Origin: Opitutia bacterium
GTDB taxonomy: Bacteria; Verrucomicrobiota; Verrucomicrobiia; Opitutales; UBA953
NCBI GenBank assembly: GCA_947377865.1
Contig: CANCHK010000011.1
Location: 1 to 47,307 of the forward strand
DNA length: 47,307 nt
Reading direction: 5' to 3'
Of the stretch, positions 27,198 through 36,095 are shown piece after piece; positions within the stretch are counted from its first letter, which is position 1, and each line of letters opens with the position of its first letter. The notes beneath the pieces were generated by a model, which searched no databases, was not told the DNA's origin, and saw nothing but the letters and a program-made list of their open reading frames with translations. The translations under genes were made by a program, and so were the position numbers.

Positions 27198-30100
27198 ATG
27201 AAAACCAGATTCCCCTTAATGCTCTCCTGGCTGCTGTTAAGCGGAGCTTCCTTGTCCGCCGCGCCCGCGCCCGCCTCCGCCAAGGCCGATGCTGCTGGCC
27301 TGGAGTTCTTCGAAAAGAACATCCGCCCCTTGCTGGCCGAACGTTGTTATGAATGCCACTCCGCCGCGAAATCGACTTCCAAGGGCGGACTCAGGCTCGA
27401 CTCCAAGGATGCGGTGTTGCGCGGCGGCGATAATGGCTCGGCAATCGTGCCAGCGAACGTGGAGAAATCCCTGCTCGTCAAGGCCGTCCGCTATACGGAC
27501 CCCGACCTCTCCATGCCGCCCGCGAAGAAGGGTGGTAAATTGAGCGACGACCAGATCGTCTTGCTGGAACGCTGGGTCGACATGGGCGCCCCTATGCCGG
27601 CCGATGGCGGCAAGTTGACTGGCCTCACCGATAAGGCACGCAACCACTGGGCATTCCTTCCTGTGCGTAAGCCCGCCGTCCCGGCGGTGAAGGACGCCGG
27701 ATGGGTCCGCAATCCTATCGATGCCTTCGTCCTTTCAAAGTTGGAGTCGAAGGGTCTTGTGCCGACTCCTGCGGTGGGCGCCGAATCCTACCTGCGCCGC
27801 GTATCCTATGATCTGATCGGCCTGCCGCCGTCGGGTGCCGACGTTGCCACCTTTAGGAAGGCTTACGACGAAGCTGCTCGTGCGGACGCTGAGTCCATCG
27901 CCGAAGGTAAGCCTTCCCGTCGCCTTGAAGCCGTGCTGGCTGCCAAGGTCGAAGAGCTGCTGGCATCGCCACATTACGGCGAACGATGGGCTCGTCATTG
28001 GATGGATACCGCGCGCTACTCCGACACCAACGGCAAGCTCGACGTGAAGGACAGCTTTGAGGAGTACCGCTACGCCTACGCGTGGACCTACCGTGATTAC
28101 GTCATCAACGCTTTCAACGCGGACAAGCCGTACGACCAGTTCATCGTCGAGCAGATTGCCGCAGACCGGCTGCCTGGAGTCGCCAAGGATGACCCCCGCC
28201 TTGCCGCACTCGGCTTCATCACCGTTGGTAAGCGCTTTACTGGTGTCGATGACGTGATTGATGAGCGTATCGACACGACGACCCGCGCCTTCTTAGGCCT
28301 TTCTGTCGCCTGCGCCCGTTGCCATGACCATAAGTTCGACCCCGTCCCGGCGGCTGACTACTTCTCTATGCACGGCGTGTTCGCCTCGGTGCGCGAACCC
28401 GGCGAACTGCCGGAGATCGCTGGTCTGCAGCCGACTGCGGCCGAGAGGGCTGATTTCGATCAGCGACTCGAGAAGCTGCAGGCCGAGAACGCCGCCGGTT
28501 ATTATTATTATGTACGCGAGATGCGCGCGAAGTATGACACCGAGCTTGCGGGCCGGCTCCTGCTCGGCTCGGTCCGCCGCGGGTCACCGCCTTTCGGCGA
28601 CTATTCCAAGCGGTACGACCTCAAATTGATGCCGGATTATGACCTCATGAAGATCGAACGCGCCTCACCGATTACCGGTCCGCTCGCCCGCGTCGTCGTG
28701 CTGTCGGCTGAAGAGTTTGCCGCCAAGGCGCCTAAGCTGCTCGCCGGCGCACTCGCTGACAAGCGCTACCCCGTGAATCCGCTGATTGCCGAAGCGCTAC
28801 GCGGATTGAAACCTAAGTCTGTCGAGGATGTTGCGAAGGCCTACCAGGCCGTATTCCATGCCAATCGCGAAGCTATCAACGCCCATATCGACCGTTGCGC
28901 CAAGCTTGGCCATTCCAGTCGCGCGACGGACCCCGCGATCGCGCAGCTCGCCTCGTATCCGTGGCCCGTGCCGGACGTCGAGGACATCACGGACAACGAG
29001 AGCCTCCTCGCGATGTTCAATCAGCGGAAGTTCTGCGCTGAATGGCAGACCCGTCCGATTTATGGCGGCCTCAACAACACCGGCCCCAACGCCTACTTCC
29101 GTTTCCAACAGATCAACGCACTCCGCCTGATGCACCCGGGTGCCCCGCGCTCGGCCATGGTCGTCGAGGATATCGAGAAGCCGAAGGACAGCCGGATTCA
29201 GTTGCGCGGCGACCGCAAGAAGCTCGGCGACCTCGTTCCACGCCGTTTCCTCGACATTCTCACCATCGGCGAGCGGAAGCCTTTCGTCGACGGTAGCGGC
29301 CGACTGGAGCTTGCCCGCTCCATCGCTAGTAAGACGAACCCGATGACGCCGCGCGTGGTCGTCAACCGCCTATGGCTCGAGCATTTCGGTGAAGGCTTTG
29401 TCGCCACGCCGGATGACTTCGGTAACATGTCTGAGAAACCTTCGCATCCGGAGTTGCTGGACTATCTCTCCGCCGAGCTCATGCAGCACGGATGGAGCCT
29501 TAAGCACCTCCATCGCCTGATGGTGCTGAGCGCGACCTACCGACAGAGCTCCAATCCAGCATTGAACCCGCTCGTGGCCCGTAAGGGTGGGATCGACCCC
29601 ATGAAGGTCGACGAAGGCAACCGCCTCCTCTGGCATGGGTTGCTCCGTCGCTTAGATTTCGAGGCGATCCGTGATACGATGATTTCGGTAACCGGCCGTA
29701 TGGACGAGAAGGTTGGCGGCCACCCGGTGAATATCACCGACGAGCCTTATAGCTATCGTCGCAGCCTCTACGGTTACGTCGACCGTCGTCGCATCAGCGA
29801 GATGCTGTCGCAGTTTGACTATGCCGACCCGGATGCGGCGAACACGCATCGTGGTCGCACCGTCGTGCCTCAGCAGGCTTTGTTCTTCATGAATAATCCG
29901 CTGGCAATCTCCGTGGCCCGAGATGTCGCAGGCCTTCCGGACGTAGCCGCCGCCTCTTCCGACGATCAGTTGGTCACTGCCCTTTATCAGGTCATGTTCC
30001 AACGGCTGCCGACGATGGACGAGATGGCGCTGTCCCGTGACTTCCTCGTGAAACGTCGGCTGGACGTTCCCATGATTCCGAAGGCCGCGACCAAGGCGGG

Positions 30101-30491
30101 CAAGGCTTCTAAGAGCGGCAAGGTCGCTAAGACCGCCGCGAAGGTTCCTTCCAAGACTGCAGCTAAGGTGACGGCGAAGCCGGACGAAGAGAGTATGTCC
30201 ATGATGACGAAGGAGGCCAAACCGAAGGGAATCGCCGACGCGATGGCTGGAATGACTGCTGTTGCCAAAGGGAAGGGCGCTCCGTCGATGATGGCCGAAC
30301 CTTCGATGATGGCCGCCTCAGATGCATCCATCGCCGGTAAGTCCGGGATGATGACCAGCGAGGTCATGAGCTCGAACCTCCTCGCCGGGGTGCGTAATCT
30401 GGGCGAACTGGTCCAGCGCAAGCCGCTGACCCCCGTCGAGCTCCTGGTGCAGGTGATGATGCTCTCGAACGAATTCATCTACGTGAATTGA
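27198..30491 (+). CDS. PSCyt1-DUF1549-DUF1553 protein, tandem paralog 2
   Basis: The 1097-residue protein opens with a signal peptide (MKTRFPLMLSWLLLSGASLS, AAPAP), then [20 protein letters not shown] with heme motif CYECH (50-54) and a second CARCH (372-376). Domain order matches paralog 1 almost position for position, showing recent tandem duplication. The insert before the last conserved block (about 952-1068) is the longest of the three: first Lys/Ala/Ser-rich (KAGKASKSGKVAKTAAKVPS), then Met-rich (EESMSMMTKE, APSMMAEPSMMAASD, GKSGMMTSEVMSS). The ATG at 27198 is chosen because it opens the signal peptide; no Shine-Dalgarno is present. The end TPVELLVQVMMLSNEFIYVN is the shared C-terminal block. 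Confidence 0.88.
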   Translation: MKTRFPLMLSWLLLSGASLSAAPAPASAKADAAGLEFFEKNIRPLLAERCYECHSAAKSTSKGGLRLDSKDAVLRGGDNGSAIVPANVEKSLLVKAVRYTDPDLSMPPAKKGGKLSDDQIVLLERWVDMGAPMPADGGKLTGLTDKARNHWAFLPVRKPAVPAVKDAGWVRNPIDAFVLSKLESKGLVPTPAVGAESYLRRVSYDLIGLPPSGADVATFRKAYDEAARADAESIAEGKPSRRLEAVLAAKVEELLASPHYGERWARHWMDTARYSDTNGKLDVKDSFEEYRYAYAWTYRDYVINAFNADKPYDQFIVEQIAADRLPGVAKDDPRLAALGFITVGKRFTGVDDVIDERIDTTTRAFLGLSVACARCHDHKFDPVPAADYFSMHGVFASVREPGELPEIAGLQPTAAERADFDQRLEKLQAENAAGYYYYVREMRAKYDTELAGRLLLGSVRRGSPPFGDYSKRYDLKLMPDYDLMKIERASPITGPLARVVVLSAEEFAAKAPKLLAGALADKRYPVNPLIAEALRGLKPKSVEDVAKAYQAVFHANREAINAHIDRCAKLGHSSRATDPAIAQLASYPWPVPDVEDITDNESLLAMFNQRKFCAEWQTRPIYGGLNNTGPNAYFRFQQINALRLMHPGAPRSAMVVEDIEKPKDSRIQLRGDRKKLGDLVPRRFLDILTIGERKPFVDGSGRLELARSIASKTNPMTPRVVVNRLWLEHFGEGFVATPDDFGNMSEKPSHPELLDYLSAELMQHGWSLKHLHRLMVLSATYRQSSNPALNPLVARKGGIDPMKVDEGNRLLWHGLLRRLDFEAIRDTMISVTGRMDEKVGGHPVNITDEPYSYRRSLYGYVDRRRISEMLSQFDYADPDAANTHRGRTVVPQQALFFMNNPLAISVARDVAGLPDVAAASSDDQLVTALYQVMFQRLPTMDEMALSRDFLVKRRLDVPMIPKAATKAGKASKSGKVAKTAAKVPSKTAAKVTAKPDEESMSMMTKEAKPKGIADAMAGMTAVAKGKGAPSMMAEPSMMAASDASIAGKSGMMTSEVMSSNLLAGVRNLGELVQRKPLTPVELLVQVMMLSNEFIYVN

Positions 30492-30724
30492 TTTTACGTT
30501 AAATTATTGATTATAAATATCTTACGTAAAAAACGGCCCCCCCAGGCTGTTTTTGTCAATTTTTTACAAAAACAGGCCCTTTCCCCCGGCCGGGGTTGAA
30601 TGAGGTAATAACGACAAACAAGGGGTTGATGTCCTTCATCTTGGCTTAAGAATTCTCACCTAGAAGGAACCCCCAGGTCGTCCCCGACTTTCCTTACCCC
30701 CCCCATCTTAAATTTCCGAAACCG
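30492..30724. other. AT-rich intergenic region with two inverted repeats between paralogs 2 and 3
   Basis: The 233 bases are far more AT-rich in their first 90 positions than anything nearby. TTTTACGT (30492-30499) and ACGTAAAA (30524-30531) form one inverted repeat starting at the stop codon of paralog 2. CTGTTTTTGT (30547-30556) and ACAAAAACAG (30566-30575) form a second, ten-base-pair stem with a nine-base loop, extendable by AGG/CCT over a bulge and followed by CCTTTCCCCC. The second may be a weak terminator. The rest is pyrimidine-rich leader of paralog 3, with no gene. Confidence 0.5.
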
Positions 30725-33700
30725 ATGAACCGCCGTCCGCACCTGCTCCGTCTTCTCCCTTTGCTGACTGCCCTGGGTTCGACCGCCCTGCTTCCCGCCG
30801 CCGATGCGCCCGCCGATGCGAAGATGGATCCGGCCGGACTGGAATTCTTCGAGAAGAATGTCCGCCCGATCTTCACCGAACGTTGCTACGAGTGCCACTC
30901 GAAGGATAAGGGCGTCTCCAAAGGCGGACTGATCATGGATTCCCGCGCGGGCATGCTCGCCGGCGGTGACCAAGGCGCCGCCGTCGTCCCAGGCGACGTG
31001 AAAAAGTCCCTCCTGATCGTCGCGGTGCACCAGACGGATCCCGAACTTTCGATGCCGCCCCGCAAGGCCGGCGCCAAGCTGTCCGACGCGCAGATCGCGA
31101 CGCTTGAACAGTGGATCAAGATGGGCGCGCCCGCGCCGGTCGGCGCCGGCGGCGCCAAGCTCACGGGACTTTCCGACAAGGCTCGCAGCCACTGGGCCTT
31201 CCAGCCTGTCCGCGAATTCGCCGTGCCGTCCAAGCTGAGCAACGCCGCCTGGTGCCAGAACGAGGTCGACGCCTTCGTGTTGGCCAAGCTGGACGAGAAG
31301 GGCCTCGTGCCGAGTCTCGCCGCCGACGGCGAAGCGCTGCTCCGCCGCCTTTCCTATGACCTGATTGGCCTCCCCCCCACCAGCGTGGAGGTCGACGCCT
31401 TCTCCCGCGAGTACGATGCGGCGCAGGCGATGGACGCGATGTCGGTGCGCAAGGGCCAGCCTGCCCGCGCCGTCACCGCCGTCGTGGAGCGCACCGTGGA
31501 CCGTCTCCTGGCCTCGCCTCACTATGGCGAACGCTGGGCCCGTCACTGGCTCGATACCGCCCGCTATTCCGACACTAAGGGGCTTAAGAAAAACGGCACC
31601 ATCGAGACCTTCGACGCCTCTTGGACCTACCGCGACTACGTGATCGACGCCTTCAATTCCGACAAGCCGTACGACCAGTTCATCATCGAGCAGCTTGCTG
31701 CCGATCGCCTGCCTGACCTGACTAAGGACGACCCGCGCCTCTCCGCCCTTGGTTTCATTACCGTAGGTAAGCGTTTCCAGAACAGCGACGACACCATCGA
31801 TGAACGTATCGACGCCACGACGAAGGGCTTCCTTGGCCTGACCGTCGCCTGCTCGCGTTGCCACGATCATAAATTCGACCCGATCCCGGCGGCCGACTAC
31901 TACTCACTCCACGGCATCTTCTCTTCGGTCATCGAGCCCCAGCAGAATCCGGTCATCCGCGATCCGCTTCTCGTCGGCAAGAACGCGCCGACCAACGCCT
32001 ACCGCGCGGACTACGAGAAGCGGCTCGGGGAGCTCGTTAACACCACGGCCAGCGGTTATTACAAGCACCTCGCCGGCATGCAGGCCGCCTTCCATCGGGA
32101 GTTCGCCCCCCGCGCCCTCGCCTCGCTCGTCGGCGGCTTCCGCAGTAGCGCAGGCTTCGACATCCTCAAGAAGTTTGACCTCGGTCAGAGTCGCGAACTG
32201 GACCCATCATTCGCGGGTTCCGTCTCCCGTCCTGAGCACCCGATCACCGGGCCGCTCGTCCGCCTGAAGCGCCTCAGCCCCGAGAGCTTCGAGAAGCAGG
32301 CTCCCGGGATCATCGAGGCCGCCATCGCTGACAAGAGGACTCCAGTGAATCCCTTGGTCGCCGAGATGCTTCGCGGCCTCAAGCCAAAGTCCATCGAGGA
32401 AGTCGCGCTCGCTTACCAGGCTCTTTTCAAGAAGCACCATGATAAGATTGTCGCGCACATCCAGATGCGCAGCCAGCCAGGCCGCAAGGGCGATAAGGAT
32501 GACCCCGCCGTCGCCCAGCTCGCCGCATTCCCGTGGCCTCTGCCCAACGTCGAGGATATCTCCACCGTCTCGCTGCTCGAGCGTGTCACCGAGAGCCGCG
32601 ATTTCTGCGAATCCTGGCAGGTCCCAATCGCCGCCACTTTTGTCAACAACTCCAAGCCCGCCAAATACTTCAAGTTCTCCGACATCAACGCGCTCGACAT
32701 CACCCACCCTGGAGGCCCTGGCACCGCGATGGTGATCACCGACGTCGAGAAGCCCCGCGATAGCTACGTGTATATTCGTGGAGACCGCAACAAGCGAGGC
32801 CCCGTCGCTCCTCGTCAGTTCCTTGAGGTCCTTGCCGGCCCTGAGCGCCTGCCGTTCTACGAGGGTAGCGGCCGTCGCGAGCTCGCTCTAGCCATTGCCA
32901 GCCGCACCAATCCACTGACCGCCCGTGTGCTCGTCAACCGCCTCTGGATGCACCATTTCGGCATTGGTATCGTGACCACGCCGGACGATTTCGGTAATAT
33001 GTCGGAAGCTCCGAGCCACCCCGAGCTCCTCGACTGGATGGCAACCACCTTCGTCGAAGGCGGCTGGTCCATTAAGAAGATGCACAAGAAGATCCTGCTC
33101 TCGGCTACCTATCGCCAGACGGCCAACCCTAACTCCAATCCGCTTGTCGTCCAGAAGTCCTCGGTCGACCCCATGAAGATTGACGCCGCCAATAAGCTGC
33201 TCTGGCATGCCAACCTCCGACGTCTCGACTTCGAGTGTATCCGTGACTCGATGTTGCTCCTGTCTGGCAAGCTCGATCGCGCCCTCGGCGGCCGCGCGGT
33301 GAACATTACCGACGAGCCTTACAGCTATCGTCGTACCATCTATGGGTTCATCGATCGCGATAAGCTCAGCGAGTTCCAGTCACAGTTCGACTTTGCTGAT
33401 CCCAATATGGCCAACTCCATCCGCGGATCCACCATCGTTCCTCAGCAGGCACTGTTCTTCATGAACAATCCGCTCGCGGTCGAGGTCGCCCGCAATGTCA
33501 ACGCGCGCGCCGAGATGGCTAAGGCCACTTCCGATGACGAGAGGGTTACGCAGCTTTATCGCATCATGTACCAGCGCTCTCCGACCGTCCGCGAGCGCCA
33601 GATCGCCCGCGAATTCGTGATGCGTATCGCCGGCTACATCGACGAGCCGGCCGCTCAGCCTTCCCCGAAGGAGGCCAAGATTGCCAAGGCCAAAGCCGAG

Positions 33701-33898
33701 AAGCAGGCCAAGGCCAAGGCCGCTCAGGTCGCCACGACCAAGGGGTCGACCTCCCCCGAGGTGAAGATCGAAACCTCGGTTCAAGGTGGTAAAATCGTCA
33801 ATAACTCGGAAAAGGTCGACCGAAAGGTCCCGTCAAACCCCTGGGTCATGCTGGCCCAGTCGATGGTCTGCTCCAACGAGTTCGTTTACCTGAATTAA
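30725..33898 (+). CDS. PSCyt1-DUF1549-DUF1553 protein, tandem paralog 3
   Basis: The 1057-residue protein has a signal peptide ([28 protein letters not shown]), CYECH (54-58) and CSRCH (376-380, in [12 protein letters not shown]), then the same DUF1549/DUF1553 layout as its two neighbours. Its hypervariable insert (about 974-1037) is Lys/Ala-rich and predicted charged helical ([20 protein letters not shown]) and lacks the Met-rich part found in paralogs 1 and 2. It ends [18 protein letters not shown]. The DUF1501 gene follows after 80 bases without a terminator, so this paralog is the one most clearly co-transcribed with the DUF1501 partner. Confidence 0.88.
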   Translation: MNRRPHLLRLLPLLTALGSTALLPAADAPADAKMDPAGLEFFEKNVRPIFTERCYECHSKDKGVSKGGLIMDSRAGMLAGGDQGAAVVPGDVKKSLLIVAVHQTDPELSMPPRKAGAKLSDAQIATLEQWIKMGAPAPVGAGGAKLTGLSDKARSHWAFQPVREFAVPSKLSNAAWCQNEVDAFVLAKLDEKGLVPSLAADGEALLRRLSYDLIGLPPTSVEVDAFSREYDAAQAMDAMSVRKGQPARAVTAVVERTVDRLLASPHYGERWARHWLDTARYSDTKGLKKNGTIETFDASWTYRDYVIDAFNSDKPYDQFIIEQLAADRLPDLTKDDPRLSALGFITVGKRFQNSDDTIDERIDATTKGFLGLTVACSRCHDHKFDPIPAADYYSLHGIFSSVIEPQQNPVIRDPLLVGKNAPTNAYRADYEKRLGELVNTTASGYYKHLAGMQAAFHREFAPRALASLVGGFRSSAGFDILKKFDLGQSRELDPSFAGSVSRPEHPITGPLVRLKRLSPESFEKQAPGIIEAAIADKRTPVNPLVAEMLRGLKPKSIEEVALAYQALFKKHHDKIVAHIQMRSQPGRKGDKDDPAVAQLAAFPWPLPNVEDISTVSLLERVTESRDFCESWQVPIAATFVNNSKPAKYFKFSDINALDITHPGGPGTAMVITDVEKPRDSYVYIRGDRNKRGPVAPRQFLEVLAGPERLPFYEGSGRRELALAIASRTNPLTARVLVNRLWMHHFGIGIVTTPDDFGNMSEAPSHPELLDWMATTFVEGGWSIKKMHKKILLSATYRQTANPNSNPLVVQKSSVDPMKIDAANKLLWHANLRRLDFECIRDSMLLLSGKLDRALGGRAVNITDEPYSYRRTIYGFIDRDKLSEFQSQFDFADPNMANSIRGSTIVPQQALFFMNNPLAVEVARNVNARAEMAKATSDDERVTQLYRIMYQRSPTVRERQIAREFVMRIAGYIDEPAAQPSPKEAKIAKAKAEKQAKAKAAQVATTKGSTSPEVKIETSVQGGKIVNNSEKVDRKVPSNPWVMLAQSMVCSNEFVYLN

Positions 33899-33978
33899 TC
33901 ACCTCAATCGAGATGGCCTCAATCAAGTTTGTGTATTCAAAATAACCCCCCATATTTAACCCTAACCAAATCCCCCAA

Positions 33979-35367
33979 ATGAAAGACTCCAGCTGCGGCA
34001 ATTACGTGCCCACCCCCAACTCCCGTCGTGAGTTCCTGCGCCAGACCGGTCTCGGCATGGGCGCCCTCGCCTTCGGCACGATGGTGTCCGAATACATGGT
34101 CAGTGACGCTCACGCCGAGGTCATGGCTAACCTCAAGCCTCGCAAGGCTCCGCTCGCCGCCAAGGCTAAGCACGTCATCCACATCTTCGCGGGCGGCGCT
34201 CCCTCGCACCTCGACACTTTCGATCCGAAGCCGAAGATGAAGGAACTCGCTGACATGTCGGCTTCCGGTATGAATGGCGTTCTCTTCCCGACGCCTTTCG
34301 AGTTCAAGAAGTCTGGAAAGTCCGGCCTCGAGATCAGCGAAATCTTCCCGAAGCTCCAGGGCGTGGCCGACGAGATGTGCGTCATCCGCTCGCTGCACCA
34401 GGATCTCCCGGCTCACGGTCCGGCCGCCAAGCTCATGCACACCGGCTCGGCGATTCTCTCCAAGCCTTCCCTCGGCGCCTGGGTCCTCTACGGTCTCGGC
34501 ACCGAAAGCCAGGATCTCCCAGGCTTCGTCTCCCTCGGTGGTAGCTCCGACGCCCGCGCCTCAGCCTTCCTTCCTTCCCTCTTCCAAGGTGCGAACACCT
34601 CGTTCCGTCCGGGTGCCCCGGCGAACAAGATCATCGCCAACCTCCAGAGCGAATTCACCACGCAGGACGCGCAGCGCAAGCAGCTCGACCTCGTCCGCCA
34701 GCTGAACGAGCGCCACATGCAGACCGTCCAGAAAGACGAGCAGCTTGAGGCCCGCATCGAGTCCTTCGAACTCGCGTTCCGCATGCAGACCGCCGCTACC
34801 GACGCTTTCGACATCTCCAAGGAGTCCGAAAAGACCCGCGAGATGTACGGCAAGTCCGACCTCGGCGCCAAGCTCCTCTGCGCCCGTCGCCTCGTCGAGC
34901 GCGGCGTCCGCTTCGTTCAGGTCGATGCCGGAGGCTGGGACCACCACACCAACCTCTTCACGGCGATTGCCGGCAAGGCTGAAGCCATCGACGGCCCAGC
35001 CGCTGCCCTAATCGCTGACCTTAAGCAGCGCGGTCTCCTCGACCAAACCCTCATTATCTGGGGCGGAGAATTCGGCCGCACCCCGACCACCGCAGGCCGC
35101 GTCAATCAGGCTTCCGGTCGCGACCACCATTCCAAGGCTTTCTGCTGCTGGATGGCTGGCGGCGGCGTCAAGGGCGGCATGCACTATGGAGAGACCGACG
35201 AAATCGGCTCCCAGGTCGCTGCTGACGGCGTTGATGTGCATGACTTGCACGCCACGATTCTTCGCCTCCTGGGCTTCGATCACACCAAACTCACGTTCCG
35301 CTACAACGGCCGCGACTTCCGCCTTACCGACAACTTCGGCAAGGTGGTCGACAAGGTCATCGCTTAA
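33979..35367 (+). CDS. Twin-arginine DUF1501 protein (partner of the tandem array)
   Basis: The 462-residue product carries a Tat signal (NSRREFLRQTGLGMGALAFG) and the DUF1501 fold: HVIHIFAGGAPSHLDTFDPK, MCVIRSLHQDLPAHGPAAKL, GAKLLCARRLVERGVRFVQV, GGWDHHTN, LLDQTLIIWGGEFGRTPTT, GRDHHSKAFCCWMAGGGVKG and DVHDLHATILRLLGFDH. These His/Asp clusters would make the metal site of an alkaline-phosphatase-like fold. It follows three cytochrome-type paralogs instead of the usual one, so a single DUF1501 protein may serve three partners. A strong terminator lies 22 bases downstream. There is no Shine-Dalgarno; a C/A-rich leader precedes the ATG. Confidence 0.9.
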   Translation: MKDSSCGNYVPTPNSRREFLRQTGLGMGALAFGTMVSEYMVSDAHAEVMANLKPRKAPLAAKAKHVIHIFAGGAPSHLDTFDPKPKMKELADMSASGMNGVLFPTPFEFKKSGKSGLEISEIFPKLQGVADEMCVIRSLHQDLPAHGPAAKLMHTGSAILSKPSLGAWVLYGLGTESQDLPGFVSLGGSSDARASAFLPSLFQGANTSFRPGAPANKIIANLQSEFTTQDAQRKQLDLVRQLNERHMQTVQKDEQLEARIESFELAFRMQTAATDAFDISKESEKTREMYGKSDLGAKLLCARRLVERGVRFVQVDAGGWDHHTNLFTAIAGKAEAIDGPAAALIADLKQRGLLDQTLIIWGGEFGRTPTTAGRVNQASGRDHHSKAFCCWMAGGGVKGGMHYGETDEIGSQVAADGVDVHDLHATILRLLGFDHTKLTFRYNGRDFRLTDNFGKVVDKVIA

Positions 35368-35388
35368 GCGACTTTGGTTGCATAAACG

Positions 35389-35427
35389 GAAGGGCGGTCG
35401 CTGTGAGGCGACCGCCCTTCTTGTTTT
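35389..35427 (+). terminator. Rho-independent terminator of the tandem array/DUF1501 unit
   Basis: GAAGGGCGGTCGC and GCGACCGCCCTTC form a perfect 13-base-pair stem with a six-base loop, followed by TTGTTTT. Confidence 0.95.
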
Positions 35428-35480
35428 CACAGGGCCATGGCTTGCGTCCGTCTTCCGTAGGCTTCTAATAGAAGTAGCCC

Positions 35481-36005
35481 ATGAAGACGCTTCTCCTGTT
35501 GGCCGTCCTCGGGGGCGCCGCTTTCGCCGTCCTGCCTTCCGCGACCAGGAAGGAAGTCGCGCCTCCGGCCGCGAAGCCGGAACCGAAGGCCGCCGCGAAG
35601 CCGGAGGCCCGGCCTGGCGTTGTCACGGCCGCGCCTCGTTCGGGCGAAGCTCCGCGTTCGGGCGTTGTCGGGACCGACGCTTTCGGCCGGACGCAGACCC
35701 GCTACGATAACGGAGTGACCGCCGTGACGACGCCAGACCCTTTCGGCGGATCTTCCACCCGTTATAGTAACGGCGTCACGGCAACCACTCGGACGGACCC
35801 TTTCGGCAGCTCCACCACCCGTTATAGCAATGGCGTGACGGCCACAACCCGACCCGACCCGTTTGGCGGGTCGTCCACGAGCTACAGCGACGGCACGCGC
35901 GCAACGACGCGCACCGACCCTTTCGGCAACCAGGTCACCACTTATTCCGACGGCCGTCGCGAGACGATCCGCCCAGACCCTTTTTCTTCGACTCCGGCAA
36001 AGTAG
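35481..36005 (+). CDS. Small exported protein of five 20-residue DPFG repeats
   Basis: The 174-residue product starts with a hydrophobic signal-like segment (MKTLLLLAVLGGAAFAVLPS) and a Pro/Ala/Lys-rich linker to about residue 60. Residues 66-165 are five consecutive repeats of exactly 20 residues, each starting D(P/A)FG and containing T-x-Y-x-(N/D)-G then T-x-R; a sixth partial copy (DPFSSTPAK) ends the protein. The pattern recalls YD/RHS-like or other beta-strand repeats, but I do not recognise the family. Repeats differ at many synonymous sites, so the array is not a very recent expansion. It sits between two strong units, alone, and has no clear partner. It is probably envelope-associated or a surface/spacer protein. 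Confidence 0.75.
   Translation: MKTLLLLAVLGGAAFAVLPSATRKEVAPPAAKPEPKAAAKPEARPGVVTAAPRSGEAPRSGVVGTDAFGRTQTRYDNGVTAVTTPDPFGGSSTRYSNGVTATTRTDPFGSSTTRYSNGVTATTRPDPFGGSSTSYSDGTRATTRTDPFGNQVTTYSDGRRETIRPDPFSSTPAK
35676..35975 (+). repeat. Five tandem 60-base coding repeats
   Basis: Five in-frame copies of a 60-base unit, with no insertions or deletions, encode the DPFG repeats of the gene at 35481-36005. The DNA copies share the GACCCTTTCGGC start of each unit but are diverged elsewhere. Confidence 0.9.
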
Positions 36006-36095
36006 GCCTAGCCGAAAGAGCAAAATGAGGCGGGCGTCGCCCAACAGGGCGCTTGAAACCTGCCACCCGCGGTGCAGTCTCCAGAATCTTACCCC

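Noticed and set aside
35676-35975. Tandem 60-base array considered as CRISPR or other DNA repeat
   Set aside because: There are no unique spacers, repeats are in frame and diverged at synonymous sites, and they encode a coherent protein repeat.
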